The notes under the pieces were generated by a model. That model saw nothing but the letters and a program-made list of their open reading frames with translations, had not been told where the DNA came from and did not search any database. A stretch of 64,000 nt of DNA from Drosophila pseudoobscura (Eukaryota; Arthropoda; Insecta; Diptera; Drosophilidae): the NCBI RefSeq assembly GCF_009870125.1, contig NC_046680.1:7068001-7132000 (forward strand), given 5' to 3'. This document shows, piece by piece, positions 22,201 through 32,641 of the stretch (position 1 is the stretch's first letter; each line of letters begins with the position of its first letter). The position numbers were made by a program, and so were the translations under genes.

Positions 22201-25017
22201 GGAGTGTACCAGTGTCAGTGCGACTGTGCTTGGCGGTGGTGTGTGTGTGTGTGAGGTCACCAAGACGAATGCATTAAAATTTTGGTGCCAGAGACGTCCC
22301 GTCCTCCGCTGCTCGCTGGCGCTTTAGGTTTCTCATCGCATTTCGGGCTTTCATTGGTCTGCTCCTGCTCCGCTTTCTCCCTCTCCTCCCTCTCTTGCTT
22401 TTCAATTGTACGGCCTGGTTATGCTTTCAGAGCTATTTCCATTTGCGGTTTTGGTCAAATTTGCTTCTAGAACACTGCACTGCACTCGATTAAACCTTTT
22501 TGAAAACAAACACGCAACATAAATGGTGCGCGCGGGGGCTGCGAGCTCGTTCCAGGACTCTGCGTACGGAACGGGTAAACGTGTTTGCTTTCATTGAATG
22601 GCGCGTCCGCGACGACGTTGCTCCATCCGAACTCGTGGAGAGTTTTTGCGCAAGTGGGGCTTTTGGTCTCTGGCGGCATCAAGAGAAAAAAGAAAAAAAG
22701 AGAAAAACTTTTCGAGCTTTTTCAATTTACATTACATTTACATTTTACATGACACATAACACTTGGCATGTGTTCTACATCTGAACTTTTATCTTGTTCG
22801 CAGCCGGACAGGCAGGGAAATTCTAGTTTGTGTAAAGAAAGCCCAATGAAAGCGATTTAAGGCGCTGATCTTCCAACAGGGCAATAACATCACCGACCCT
22901 TGTGGGAGGCAAGCTAGTGACAAGCTCTCAGCCTCGAACATCTCCATGAACTGCTACAACAGTTACATGCAGCACCCCAGGCCTGAGAAGGAGCGTTACA
23001 GGGATCGTTAGCCAAGCGACCCGCTCCAGCAGCAACAGCAGGGCTGTTTGAGCTTTCCGCTGAGCGCCTGTGTGAGTATTTTGTGGGGAGGGACCGAGAG
23101 GAACTGAGGTAATTTTCAATAATTCCATAATACAATTTATTAGCTGCATGCATGCTGAAAAGCTATCGCTGGGCCCTCTCAACAACCTTAAACGCATAAC
23201 TCCCACCAGCAATATGCCAGCGAGATCGTATGGAGAGCGAGATAGAGAGAGCATGGTAGACAGATAACGCGAATCGGCTTGAGCCGAACACGAAGCCGAA
23301 GATGGGCTGATCCAAGTCTTTTATATAGGGTGATGGATTGTCGCCGGGAAGTCGCATACATACACTCATACTAATCATATTACAAACCATTAGGAGAGCA
23401 CTCTCGCACCTTTTATTAACATACCGTCGGCTTACCAGCTTCGGCCGGTGCCAGTGACAGCACACACGATTCCAGCACCGCTGTTCAATCACTCGGTAGT
23501 TTCTCAGCCGCATGGATCGTGCGCTCGTTGGCCATCAGATTGAGTGCAGATTTTGAAAGTGTTCTGCAAAGTGCTTATTGTGTTGTAAATCAATTACATC
23601 TCTAATTAAAACTCAACCATTTTGTGAATACTGAAGACTTGCGGCTGGCTCGAAAGTCTTTTCCATCTTACAACGAGAAAAAACCTTTCAAAAGGGACAT
23701 CAAGAGAGGAGGAGGAAGAAAAGACCGGTAAGTAGAGGCATGCTTTAGTCGGCCCCTGCGCTTTGTCTGCTGTTTCTCCGTGCGCCATTGCATGAAAACT
23801 ACCGTTATCAGTGTGTAGGCGGGGTCAACGTCGCAGTTAGTTTTTGCGCCTTGCACTTTATACTTTTGCTGCAGTTCTTCGCCCTATCTCTTACTTCCTC
23901 CTCCTACTTCTCCTGCTTCTCTCTGCTCCTTCTTCTTCGGCACATCTTTCGAAACGTTACACTGTACAGCACAGTTCTGGACCTTATGTAGGTGTGTCTG
24001 AGCGTGTGTGCTTTTTGCATTTCGATACACTTTGATCCCACGAAACAAATTTTTGATAATTTTATTATTTTTGCTGTTTGATTGTACTTTCGCGTACTTT
24101 CTGGGCGATGCAATAAGCGCTATAAATATAAAATAAAGCAATGTGCTGCTTGTGTAACTGTATTCTATAGACCAGACTTCTTCCATCTGCAAATGAACAC
24201 GAATACTTACTATAAATGATTGGACACAATGGAAACTACAATCAAAGTAATGCAATTAATATAAGCTGAACTTTAAGATATTGTTTAGCCCATGGGAGTA
24301 CTGGGAGACTTCCTCTAGAGAATCATACAAACATATGCAATAACTGATAACTTTCCTCCAGCCCATTATCAGAACTACTCATAACCTCCCACACCATGAG
24401 TTCGAGACATCTCACTCTCGAAACATGTCTCACGGCCGCAGCCGATGCTACGAACTATTCTTAGCGATTCCGTCTGCTTCCAAGCGGAATCGTACAAAGT
24501 TCAGATGTTCTAATTTTATATTACTTAATTTGTTTTGATTTGTATTATTTTTTCTTACCTTTTTGTTGCTTTTGGTAATTTTTTGTCGTTAGTCATTGCG
24601 GTGGAAGGCATAAAGTACTCGTAATATACATAGCTCTAATATAAGTTTCGCCAGGCCGCAGCAACAAAAAATACAAAAGCGGGGCTCAAAAGTGGAAAAG
24701 TGCGATGTGCCGATCTGGAGCGATAAGCGGATCCACTTTCGAGTCCACCGACAGACGACAGACAGTTCCCGGTTCTGGGCAACTATCCCAAGTCTATGAG
24801 AAGTCCGGTATTCGGGTTGCTCGTCTGGTAATCACGCGGAACGATAGCGATCTCAGGACCCGACTTGTACCTTAACGATTCTAAAGTAATTAGCGAAAAT
24901 CTGTTGCGCAATAAAATGTAATATATGGCAGAATATAATCAGAAACAAAAATTAAAAGTAAAAGTAAAATGAAATGAAATCAAATGTCTATTAATCACAC
25001 ACAGTCGCAGCATCAAC
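16520..25017. other. Intergenic DNA and probable upstream noncoding region of Mctp
   Basis: No coding gene could be supported here. The missing 5' exon or exons of Mctp probably lie in this interval on the minus strand. The DNA contains GT, CT and CA microsatellites (for example CT repeats at 19181-19207) and many short frames that read through them, including 17364-17969 and 17377-17865. The last ~300 bases before 25018 probably include the promoter and 5'UTR of the Jabba-like gene. Confidence 0.5.
19181..19207. repeat. (CT)n microsatellite
   Basis: A pure TC/CT dinucleotide run of about 27 bases. It could bind GAGA factor on the complementary strand, but no promoter was identified beside it. 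Confidence 0.9.
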
Positions 25018-27573
25018 ATGGCGCAGGAGACAGAGGCAGTAGCGGGAGTCAAGGGTCAGCCCCGAGACCATATCGAGGAGGATGAAGTCAGCGAATTGCA
25101 CCGGACACGCAGCTTTTACGACGGAGTGCGAGAGCAGGCCGAGCGCTTTGCTAGCACGCGCTTGGGTCAGTTCATAATCGAACGCGGGGATCGTGCGCTT
25201 CGGATGATCGAGGACACGGCCAAGTGGAGTCTGCCGCAGGGTAAGAAACAACACCTACTGGTAGACATCCCTAATAGCTTTTCGAAAATTAATAATTCGC
25301 AGAAAAATCTGCTGATCCCTTGCAACGGCCTCTGCCCTGGGGTCCGTTCCTGTTTCTGATCATTATGCTGCGCCTCACGCGCATGTGGTTGTCGCTGGGC
25401 GCATTGATGATCGGCAACAGCCCCATCTCCCCCTCCGACTTGGTCTACTTCATTCAGACCAGGCGCCGCAAGTTACGAGCCATTCGAGTGCATGGTCTAA
25501 AGGTGATGCGGCAGCGCCAGCAGGAAGTATCCTACGGCAGTGGCAAGGGCTTAACCCATAAGCTCACCCAGTGGTTTTCCCGGGCTATGTGCCGCCCTGG
25601 CGTACAGAAGGCCAACAGCGGGCGACTCTTCCAGGTGCGCAACATGGAGCAGGTGAGTCCTTGAGTCATTCCCGATTAAGAAGTGGAGGAAGTAAGTGCC
25701 ATCTCCATCCGCAGACTACACAAACCAGTCCGGCTGTGATGAAGCGTCCGCGTGAGGATGAGACGAACACTGATCCTGATGCCGACCACAATCTTACCAT
25801 CGACCAAATGCTGGCCAAATACGCCCTGGAGAACTCGGAAGATGACTCTGACTTCGTGCCCAATCCCGATGAGGAGGAGGAAAGCAGCGACGGCACCAGC
25901 TCCGAGTCCAACACCAGCGAGGAGATCAGCAGCGATGAGGCAAATGATATTGCCGATCAGGTATGATATCACATTAGCCATAGCCATTAGCCATAGTCGA
26001 CGTTCCTCCTTCAATTTGGATTCTTCCCAGGCCACACGAAAGCCCCCAGCTTTGGTGGTGGAAAACGGTGTACACAAGGCAGAACCCAACGAGAGAAAAG
26101 ACAAGGAGATGGAGATGGCAAAGGAAAATGACAAGGGGAAGCTGAGCGCCACGACAACCAGCAATGGCGGCCACGACAAGGAGCAGGCGGAAGTTGGTAA
26201 TGGACATTAAACTGTTATTAAGACGCTCGTGCGTAGCCCCCTAAGCCTAGGTTAACACCAGTATCGAATATCGATTAAGCGTAGATGAAACTGAACTTGA
26301 AACGTTGTCATGAAATACAATACAATAACGATACCAATACACAATATACTCCCGAGATCGATTCAGTCATTGCTAGTGCCAGATCTAAGGGGATCTCCCA
26401 GTGGATCTTGGCCATATCCATCGTCCATCAATCCATCCATCCATCCATCCAGCCATCTGTCATTCCGTCCAGTTTTGCAGTATACGAAAATTCCAAATTT
26501 GCCTTAAGAGTTTTGTGAGTTTGGCTTTGACCTTCCGTTAGCTTCTTGATTCCCTGACCTTGTATCTCTCTCTCTCTCTCTCTCTTTCTGTTCGTCTATG
26601 AATGATTTTTACAGCAGGTGGGGCCAGGCTGGAGGAGGACAAGTGGAAGTCCTCGCCGGGACACATGAGTGCTGCCATGACGAAAATCCAATCCTACAAC
26701 AGCACGGCAGCTGCAGGTAACTCACGACATATTCGCTCCCACTCGATCGCAGTTGAAACCGAGTTGATCGAGTGCTCCCAATTAACATTTTAACGTTAGT
26801 ATTCTGTCTCTGCTTCTGTTACTCCGTGCATGTGTTCAAAACCAACAGCCGGCACTGAAGCAGCAGCCCCATGCGAACCCGAACCTGAACCTGAAACCGA
26901 GTCCGAATCCGATCCCACACCTGATCCTCAATCCCAATCCCACGATGAGTCAGACGATGACGGCAGCAGCACGAGCAGCAGCAAAACTGGATGCACAGTC
27001 TACCGAAGGGAGACCACATTCGAAAAGACCCAGCCAGATACCCAAACCGAACAGACCAGTGAAGTTGCTGCCACACTAACTACCCAAGTATCCAACTATC
27101 CCACAATCGACACACTAACACCAGCCACCTCCTCCGAAGATATATTCTATAGTCCAATTGGTTTGTCCCTACAAATGTTCCACCAATCATGCATGATGCT
27201 AGTCATTCTCTATATATCTGTGTATAATCATGTTGACTGTAAATATTTTGTCCCATTACAGGATCACCAACCCTATTTAATACCAGTCTGGGGACTCAGG
27301 CTCTGCTGAAGAGTGTGAGCATTCAATCTGTCTTGGGTAAGCAGTAAGTTATCTTCTGCGTATCCCCTAACTAACCTGTTTATTTGATCAGCACACTCCA
27401 CTCCCACCTTGGAACTGGAAGATGTGGCCTCTGAAGCACCCTCCCATCAGCCTGAACCCGAGATAGCCCCATCGCAGCAGAAGCAGCCACATCAGCATCA
27501 GCAACAGCAACAGCAGCAGCAGCGACAGAACAACTATTCCCACCAACGCTATCGCGGACGCAACAGACGCTAA
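25018..27573 (+). CDS. Jabba: Jabba-like lipid-droplet protein, alternatively spliced
   Basis: Fly Jabba coats lipid droplets and anchors histones on them in eggs and embryos. Exons: 25018-25240, 25303-25652, 25715-25960, 26031-26196, 26618-26716, 26849-27160, 27262-27336, 27392-27573, all GT-AG and in phase (550 residues). If exon 4 instead runs to its stop at 26210, the protein has 332 residues. An amphipathic helix region (about residues 30-74) is followed by a hydrophobic stretch (WGPFLFLIIMLRL), then a strongly basic segment (RRRKLRAIRVHG, VMRQRQQ). Next come an acidic segment (DEEEESSD) and, in the long form, acidic Pro/Glu repeats and a Gln/His-rich tail ending RGRNRR. Retaining the introns at 26717 or 27161 also gives short in-frame ends. 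The hydrophobic-plus-basic layout and the variable tails match what I recall of Jabba. The symbol is from memory of family and locus, not from an alignment. Confidence 0.72.
26565..26586. repeat. (CT)n microsatellite in the Jabba-like gene intron
   Basis: A CT run ~30 bases upstream of the exon acceptor at 26615/26618. It lengthens the pyrimidine tract region of that alternatively used exon. Confidence 0.8.
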
Positions 27574-27715
27574 GCGATAATGCATTCTATCTATCTATAT
27601 ATCTATATACATTCCTTACTTTTTTACTTTAAATTCCCATATTGTTAGTGAATATCGTACTGCGAGTAAATCTCTGAACTCAATCGACAGTCTGTACTTG
27701 AGCGTAAACAAAATA

Positions 27716-29694
27716 TCACAAGGATTCACGAACACCTTCGACGGGCAAGAACTTGAAGCGGATGTCGCCGCAGGGCGACAGGATGATGGTGCTCTCGTAC
27801 TGGAGGGGAGCGTTGGGCAGCCAGTTGACGTGGTAACGACGCAGAAGACGCACCAGTAGGGTCTCTATCTCCAGCTCCGCGATGCGCTTGCCGATGCAGG
27901 TGCGAGGTCCAAACCCGAAGGGCAGGTACACAAACGGATTGCGGGTTCTGGCTTCCGGACAGGCCAGGACATCGCCAGCTATGTCCGCCTTGAGCCAACG
28001 CTCGGGTATGAAGTCCGCACTCTGGGCAAAGTACTCATCGCTGTTGGATAGCTCCATGACGCCCATTAGGACGCCAGTGCCTCGGGGCACCTGATAACCG
28101 GAGAGCACCAGATCTTTGGTTGTGATGCGGAAGTTTCCAGGTGTGATTGACGTGATGCGTAGTCCCTCCTTGATGCAGGCTCGCAGATAAGGCATGTTCT
28201 TGGTGCTCTCATCGGTCAGCGAGGCCTTGGAGTCAGGCAGAATGTGGAGAAGTTCTCGGCGCAGTTGCGATTGTTTTGAGGGATTGCATGCCAAGTGATA
28301 GAGAATCGTTACAAAGGCAGAAGAAGTCTGGAATGATTCGAACTTTGTCATTAAGAGATCTTTACAGATCTTTACAGTATCATCCCACAAACCGTATCGA
28401 TTCCGGCCATCAACATATCCATGGCCATCACTACGGCCACCTGCTTGTTAAGTCCCAACAACTGTTCCAAGACGCATTTGTTCTTGCGGCCGTCATCGAT
28501 CTCAAAGCGTTGAATGGCCTCTTCGATGTAGTTGGTGGTGATCTCAGTTATGTCGTCGTAGGTCTTAAGAAACCGTTTGAAGCCCCGCGTCTTGTAGTAT
28601 GGCCAGATCGAGGGTTGCACATCGTACTGGAAGCTGTAGTTGAAGAAGTCGCTCATGTGCTTGGCCAGGCGAGCGGCGTTCGGATCCGGCTGATCGCTGA
28701 GCAGACCCATGCGTGTGTTTAAGGCCACAAAGCTGATGGACTCAAAGGCCCAATTCTTCAGCTGATCATGGAAGTCAGTCTGGAGCAAGTGGGTTTCCGG
28801 ATCCCTCTGACTCTCCAGTCTGGAAAGTGTATAACAACGTCGGATACTTTATCTTTTTTGGGAGACTCGTCGTACTTATCTATGAACTCCTTCGCTATCT
28901 GATCAAGCTGCGGCAGATTCTGTCTGACGCTCTGAACCTTCATGAGCACAGGATTCACCTTGTTGCGGATGTCTGCCCAGTCCTTGCCCTGTCTAGAATT
29001 GGGTACTGAGGAGGTAATCTTCAGGTCTACTGGACTTCATTCAGACTCACTCTGATACCAGACCACCAATGCCTCCAAACACATCCGGTCGCTTCACCTT
29101 GCGGTAGTAGCTGAAGCTTTCCAGGCCGATGCGTATGGGCCAAACGCCTTCGTTGCGGTAGGTCAACTCAAAGTCCTCTGGATTATATGTGAAGACTACA
29201 TCTGGTTTGCCCATCAAGCCCGGCAAGCGATAGATATCCCCGTACATCTCTCGTAGGCGACGGTTCATTTGAATGAGGTTTGTGTTATGCAGTTTGCCTG
29301 GGGGAATAATCGCTCATAGAGTAACGGAATAAATGAAATTTTTTCAGTCTTACCGCCTGGCAAAAAGTAGGATAGCATGCGCCAACCATTGGGTCCGGGC
29401 AGTTCCCCATAGGACATCGCCTGCTGCCATCTCTCATCTGTGCGCGGTGGGGACTTATCCAGCAGTTCCAAGTGGGTCTGTTCGTAAGAAAAGTTTCCTT
29501 CTGTGTTTGTAAACAATTACCGCTCTCTGAAAGCTCGCCAAACTTTCGCTCTCATTCTGCATCTATCAGCCTATCTCGCTCGCTCACCAACTCACCTGCT
29601 GACCAAGCGTCCCACCCAGTGACAGGTCTCTGGCATTAAACAGCTGATGGGCTGCACTTTGGCGCCGCACTGTTTTCATAGTGTTTTTCCACAT
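27716..29694 (-). CDS. Cyp12b2: Mitochondrial cytochrome P450, CYP12 family (Cyp12b2-like)
   Basis: CYP12 enzymes are heme monooxygenases of the mitochondrial matrix, fed electrons by adrenodoxin. Exons on the minus strand: 29694-29596, 29477-29354, 29297-29051, 28992-28876, 28819-28393, 28327-27716, all GT-AG and in phase (541 residues, normal for the family). The first exon codes a 33-residue presequence with Arg/Lys and no acids (KTVRRQSAAHQLF), as expected for mitochondrial import. The proline region PGPNGW follows. Helix I reads AGIDTT across the 28393/28327 junction, helix K has EGLR, and the heme loop FGFGPRTCIG carries the ligand cysteine. Its stop lies 143 bases from the stop of the convergent Jabba-like gene, so the 3'UTRs may overlap. 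The subfamily and symbol come from resemblance and neighbourhood. Confidence 0.9.
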
Positions 29695-29727
29695 CACTAG
29701 TCAGACACAAGTCAAACTAGTTGTTAT

Positions 29728-29737
29728 TATATATAGT
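29728..29737 (-). promoter_or_regulatory. Possible TATA box of the P450 gene
   Basis: On the minus strand the sequence ACTATATATAATA lies about 35-40 bases upstream of the P450 start codon. If used, transcription would begin just before the ATG with a very short leader. This rests on motif and spacing only. Confidence 0.35.
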
Positions 29738-30331
29738 GCAATAATAAAGAGATATGGAAATTGAAATAAAACGAGGAGCCACCGCCGGCCAACAAGCAAA
29801 AATTGAAACTGAATCACAGGCCAAACGACGAGCATGATATTAGACTTAGGTTGAGCTTTCTCTCTGTTGATTTGTTTGCACCAGTGAAAGCTTTTCATAC
29901 CCAATAATCGTAAAAGCATCGGGTATATACGTTTAAGGAATGCCAACCGTTGTGTGAGCTTAAAATTAAAATTCTGCTCGTGCCCCTACTTGAGCGTAAA
30001 GCGGTGCATACTTTGGAATCAACTAATGAATCAACTAAACTAATGTATAATAGATGTATGTACATTTATGACATGAGATCTTATACACTGCTTTCCTTGT
30101 CAGCTTTGCTGCGAATTAGTGTTCGTAGCCGTCTCTAGACATATCTCCCGGCTACCAGTCGAAGAAGTGAGGCACAAACTAAATTAGATCTGAAAAGTGT
30201 TCTTTCAGCATTCTTTTTATATAAGGCTATATCTGTTTCTGCAGTTAGTTGAATGTCATATAAATATTACTGACATAAATCTCATAGTTGACTGAGGTAT
30301 GAAATTTTATAAAAACTTCCATACAAAATAA

Positions 30332-30440
30332 AATATTGGGAACACGCAAAAATACCCAATCTAGGGAGGCTCTGAGCCTGAACGTGATGCAAAATTTGTT
30401 TAGGTCGTTCGCAAAACCCAGGGCTTAGTTCATTCTAGTA
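30332..30440 (+). promoter_or_regulatory. Conserved upstream block of protamine-like gene copy 1
   Basis: This block resembles 55110-55215 and 57990-58085, which lie at a similar distance before the start codons of copies 2 and 3. Shared elements in order: GGGAACAC or GGAAACAC, CAAAAATACCCA, a purine-rich segment ending CTCTGAG, CAAAATTTGTTT, and GG(C/G)C...AGTTCA. It is presumably the common promoter-proximal region inherited with the duplications. Testis expression is inferred from the gene family, not visible here. Confidence 0.6.
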
Positions 30441-30612
30441 TTTCTATCCGTACAATACACACCTATAGCTCAGCAAAATAAAATTGTAAAGTTTTAGTTT
30501 TTTTTTTTTAATATTTTTCGAATCAGTACACAGTTTTTTTCATATACAAAATATTTCACAGTCCTCCGTTTTTTGTGTCGGATTTTTGTTTCGTAAACTT
30601 TGTTTTGTAATA

Positions 30613-31172
30613 ATGTCTGAAACCGAAAATTCATCGATGTCATCGGAAAGCGAGGCCCGTGACTCGGCTCTCCCAGCTTCGAATGGGATGCGATCGGCTG
30701 CCGCTATTCGAAATTACATGGGTGGATGCAAACAGCGGTTTGGGCCCGCACACAAGAGAAAAGCTGTGCTGAATCTGGCAGCGCAGCGGTTGCGCCGGAT
30801 GTCTCCAGAGCACGTAGCCCGGTCCCGTGAGGTACGTTCTTTGCATCTAAATCTACCCGTCATCTAATGCAACAGCTCGTCTTTTGATCTCTACAGCCAA
30901 CGTCTATGTTCTTGCCTATAGAAGCGCTTAGTGACTGTGACCTGGAGCCCTCGTATGACGGTGGATGTGGCGTGAAGCCGAAGAGACGTATAAGCTCTAA
31001 GCGCAAGCCCAAAGGTTCATGTGGCAATAGCCACAGCAAGCGCCCGAAGTCCTCAAGTGTTAAACGCAGGCGCCGGATGTCTGCGCCTTCTAAGAAGTCC
31101 AAGCGCGATGCCAAGCATGGCTGCGGCAAGAAGCCCAAGAAAGCCAGGAAACCCAAGAGGTCCGTTTGCTAG
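30613..31172 (+). CDS. Protamine-like sperm nuclear basic protein (MST-HMG-box family), copy 1
   Basis: Proteins of this family replace or accompany histones in condensing sperm chromatin. Exons 30613-30831 and 30897-31172 (GT-AG, phase 0) give 164 residues. An acidic/Ser-rich start (about residues 1-30) leads into a short HMG-like box (NYMGGCKQRFG ... RMSPEHVARS, about residues 36-73). The tail is rich in Lys, Arg, Ser and Cys, with clusters such as KPKRRISSKRKPKG and KKPKKARKPKRS. Against copies 2 and 3 the box has lost the conserved Trp and final Tyr (LRRMSPEH versus WRAMSPEH). The ATG at 30613 aligns with the starts of the other copies. No canonical poly(A) signal was seen before a nucleoside-hydrolase remnant begins at ~31333. 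The family assignment is firm. I cannot say which melanogaster SNBP gene it matches. Confidence 0.82.
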
Positions 31173-31332
31173 ACAAAGACCGCATAAAAAAGAAAATGAA
31201 CGAAGAATGAAAAAAGAAAATGAAAAAAGAAAAGAATTATAAGAAACGAAACAAAATCATCGCGCGAAAGATAAAACAGAGCTTGGAATGCCCCAACCCC
31301 AGCCACCTACGAGCAACCCATCCTCAGCGCCT

Positions 31333-31877
31333 GCGGGTTATGATTCCAGGTGCCCATATATCCATCGAGGGATAACGAGGAGTCGCTAGAGAGCATCGTG
31401 CAGCAGCAGCATGCATTTGACTTCCATTCCGATCCGGAGGCCGCGCATGCCGTGCTGCTCGGAACACACTGTCCGATCACCATTATACCTTCGGAGCCCT
31501 GTCTTCAAGAGCGTGTAAACATGCCCATTGTGAGTAGATGAGACGAAGAAGACCCCTCTGGATAGAAGGTGCACCATTAATTTTATTTAGTTTTCCCGTA
31601 GCATTGTCGCCTGGAGGCCGTCGTCCAGCATACGGCCATCACTCTGCTCTCTCGATCGAAGAGTATTCCTGCAATGCTATTGTGGTTGCAGCTTGTATCT
31701 TCCACATTCGGCTGGTGCTGCTACGTGCACGATCATGTGCGGGAGTGGGAAAAGTATCCGGAAAATGTGCGGATCATCGAGCTGGTAGAGGCCGACTTCC
31801 TCAAACGAAATGTCGATTGGGTGGCGGTGTTAGATGGTGGGGACATTTCCGATAAAACAAAATATTACATCAAATAA
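31333..31877 (+). pseudogene. Broken inosine-uridine preferring nucleoside hydrolase remnant
   Basis: Intact enzymes of this family hydrolyse ribonucleosides to base and ribose. Recognisable pieces are FDFHSDPEAAH and CPITIIPSEPCLQERVN (31425-31528), NAIVVAACIF (about 31670-31700) and ENVRIIELVEADFLKR (31760-31810), which match the middle and C-terminal third of the family in order. They lie in different frames: there is a stop and frame change near 31370, and two further shifts near 31660 and 31710. The N-terminal half with the Asp-rich metal site is absent. A GT-AG pair (about 31531 and 31600) still links the first and second pieces, so it derives from a spliced gene and is not a retrocopy. 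An AATAAA at 31873-31878 follows and may serve the upstream sperm-protein gene. Confidence 0.75.
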
Positions 31878-32611
31878 AACCATAGAAATGCATGAATTTC
31901 GTAGTCTATTCTTTGTTAATTAGTGTGCCGAAATCTATCTCCCGCTCGAAACCTTAGCGGTCTAGATCCAAGCGCTCATTATTTATGTTAAGTGAATATA
32001 TGTAATTCGCGTCGATCGATGTGGAGCGAGGGCCGCGAGTTCTCAGTCACCAGATTAGTCCCCGGCATTTCACTTTCATTCTGGAAGAAATTTTGCAGTC
32101 GATAAGGTATCGAACTACTGGTTGATTACATTCATTGCATGAAGTGGATTGGAAATTGACTGTGGTTGTCAAAAAATGGAAATGGAACTCCTTAACTGGA
32201 TATCGTGTCCGATAAAATATAGATAAAATATTTAAAATATAGAATATCGAGATCTACCTTTGCTGTTGCATCGTCTTACATGTAATGTAATCTGAAAACT
32301 TGTCAAATTGGGCGGCTAAAATGTCAACGGAAGCTGTAACTTGTTCTGATCTTACCATAAGATAAGCCAGACAATCTCTTACGAAATCCTTAAAACTCTT
32401 CCGTTTTGTTTGAATTACATTTATTTATTGCATGCGGTAAAATGTTCCATAGCTTAAAATGTGGATTTTTTGTTGGTTTTCTTACAGTTGTTTTGTTGAA
32501 TTTATTTACGATTTGGGTGTTTCTTTTTTTTTTGATTTGTTTTGTTTTGTTAATACTTTTTGTATGTATGTACATTGAAAATTTGAATAAGTTGCAAAGA
32601 GTTGAGTTACA

Positions 32612-32641
32612 GTTAGAGTTAGAGTTAGAGTTAAAGTTAAA
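32612..32641 (+). repeat. GTTAGA/GTTAAA hexamer repeat
   Basis: About five tandem copies of a hexamer GTTAGA that degrade to GTTAAA. A similar GTTAAA run lies near 985-1005. It is a simple repeat with no sign of telomere function, since flies do not use such repeats at chromosome ends. Confidence 0.8.

Noticed and set aside
23432..23513. Minus-strand ATG followed by 26 open codons and a good GTAAGC donor, as a candidate first exon of Mctp
   Set aside because: It ends in phase 0 but the acceptor at 16519 needs one carried base, and the coded sequence resembles nothing in the family.
32612..32641. GTTAGA repeats as an interstitial telomere sequence
   Set aside because: The unit is not a TTAGG or TTAGGG repeat, drifts into GTTAAA, and Drosophila telomeres are retrotransposon-based.
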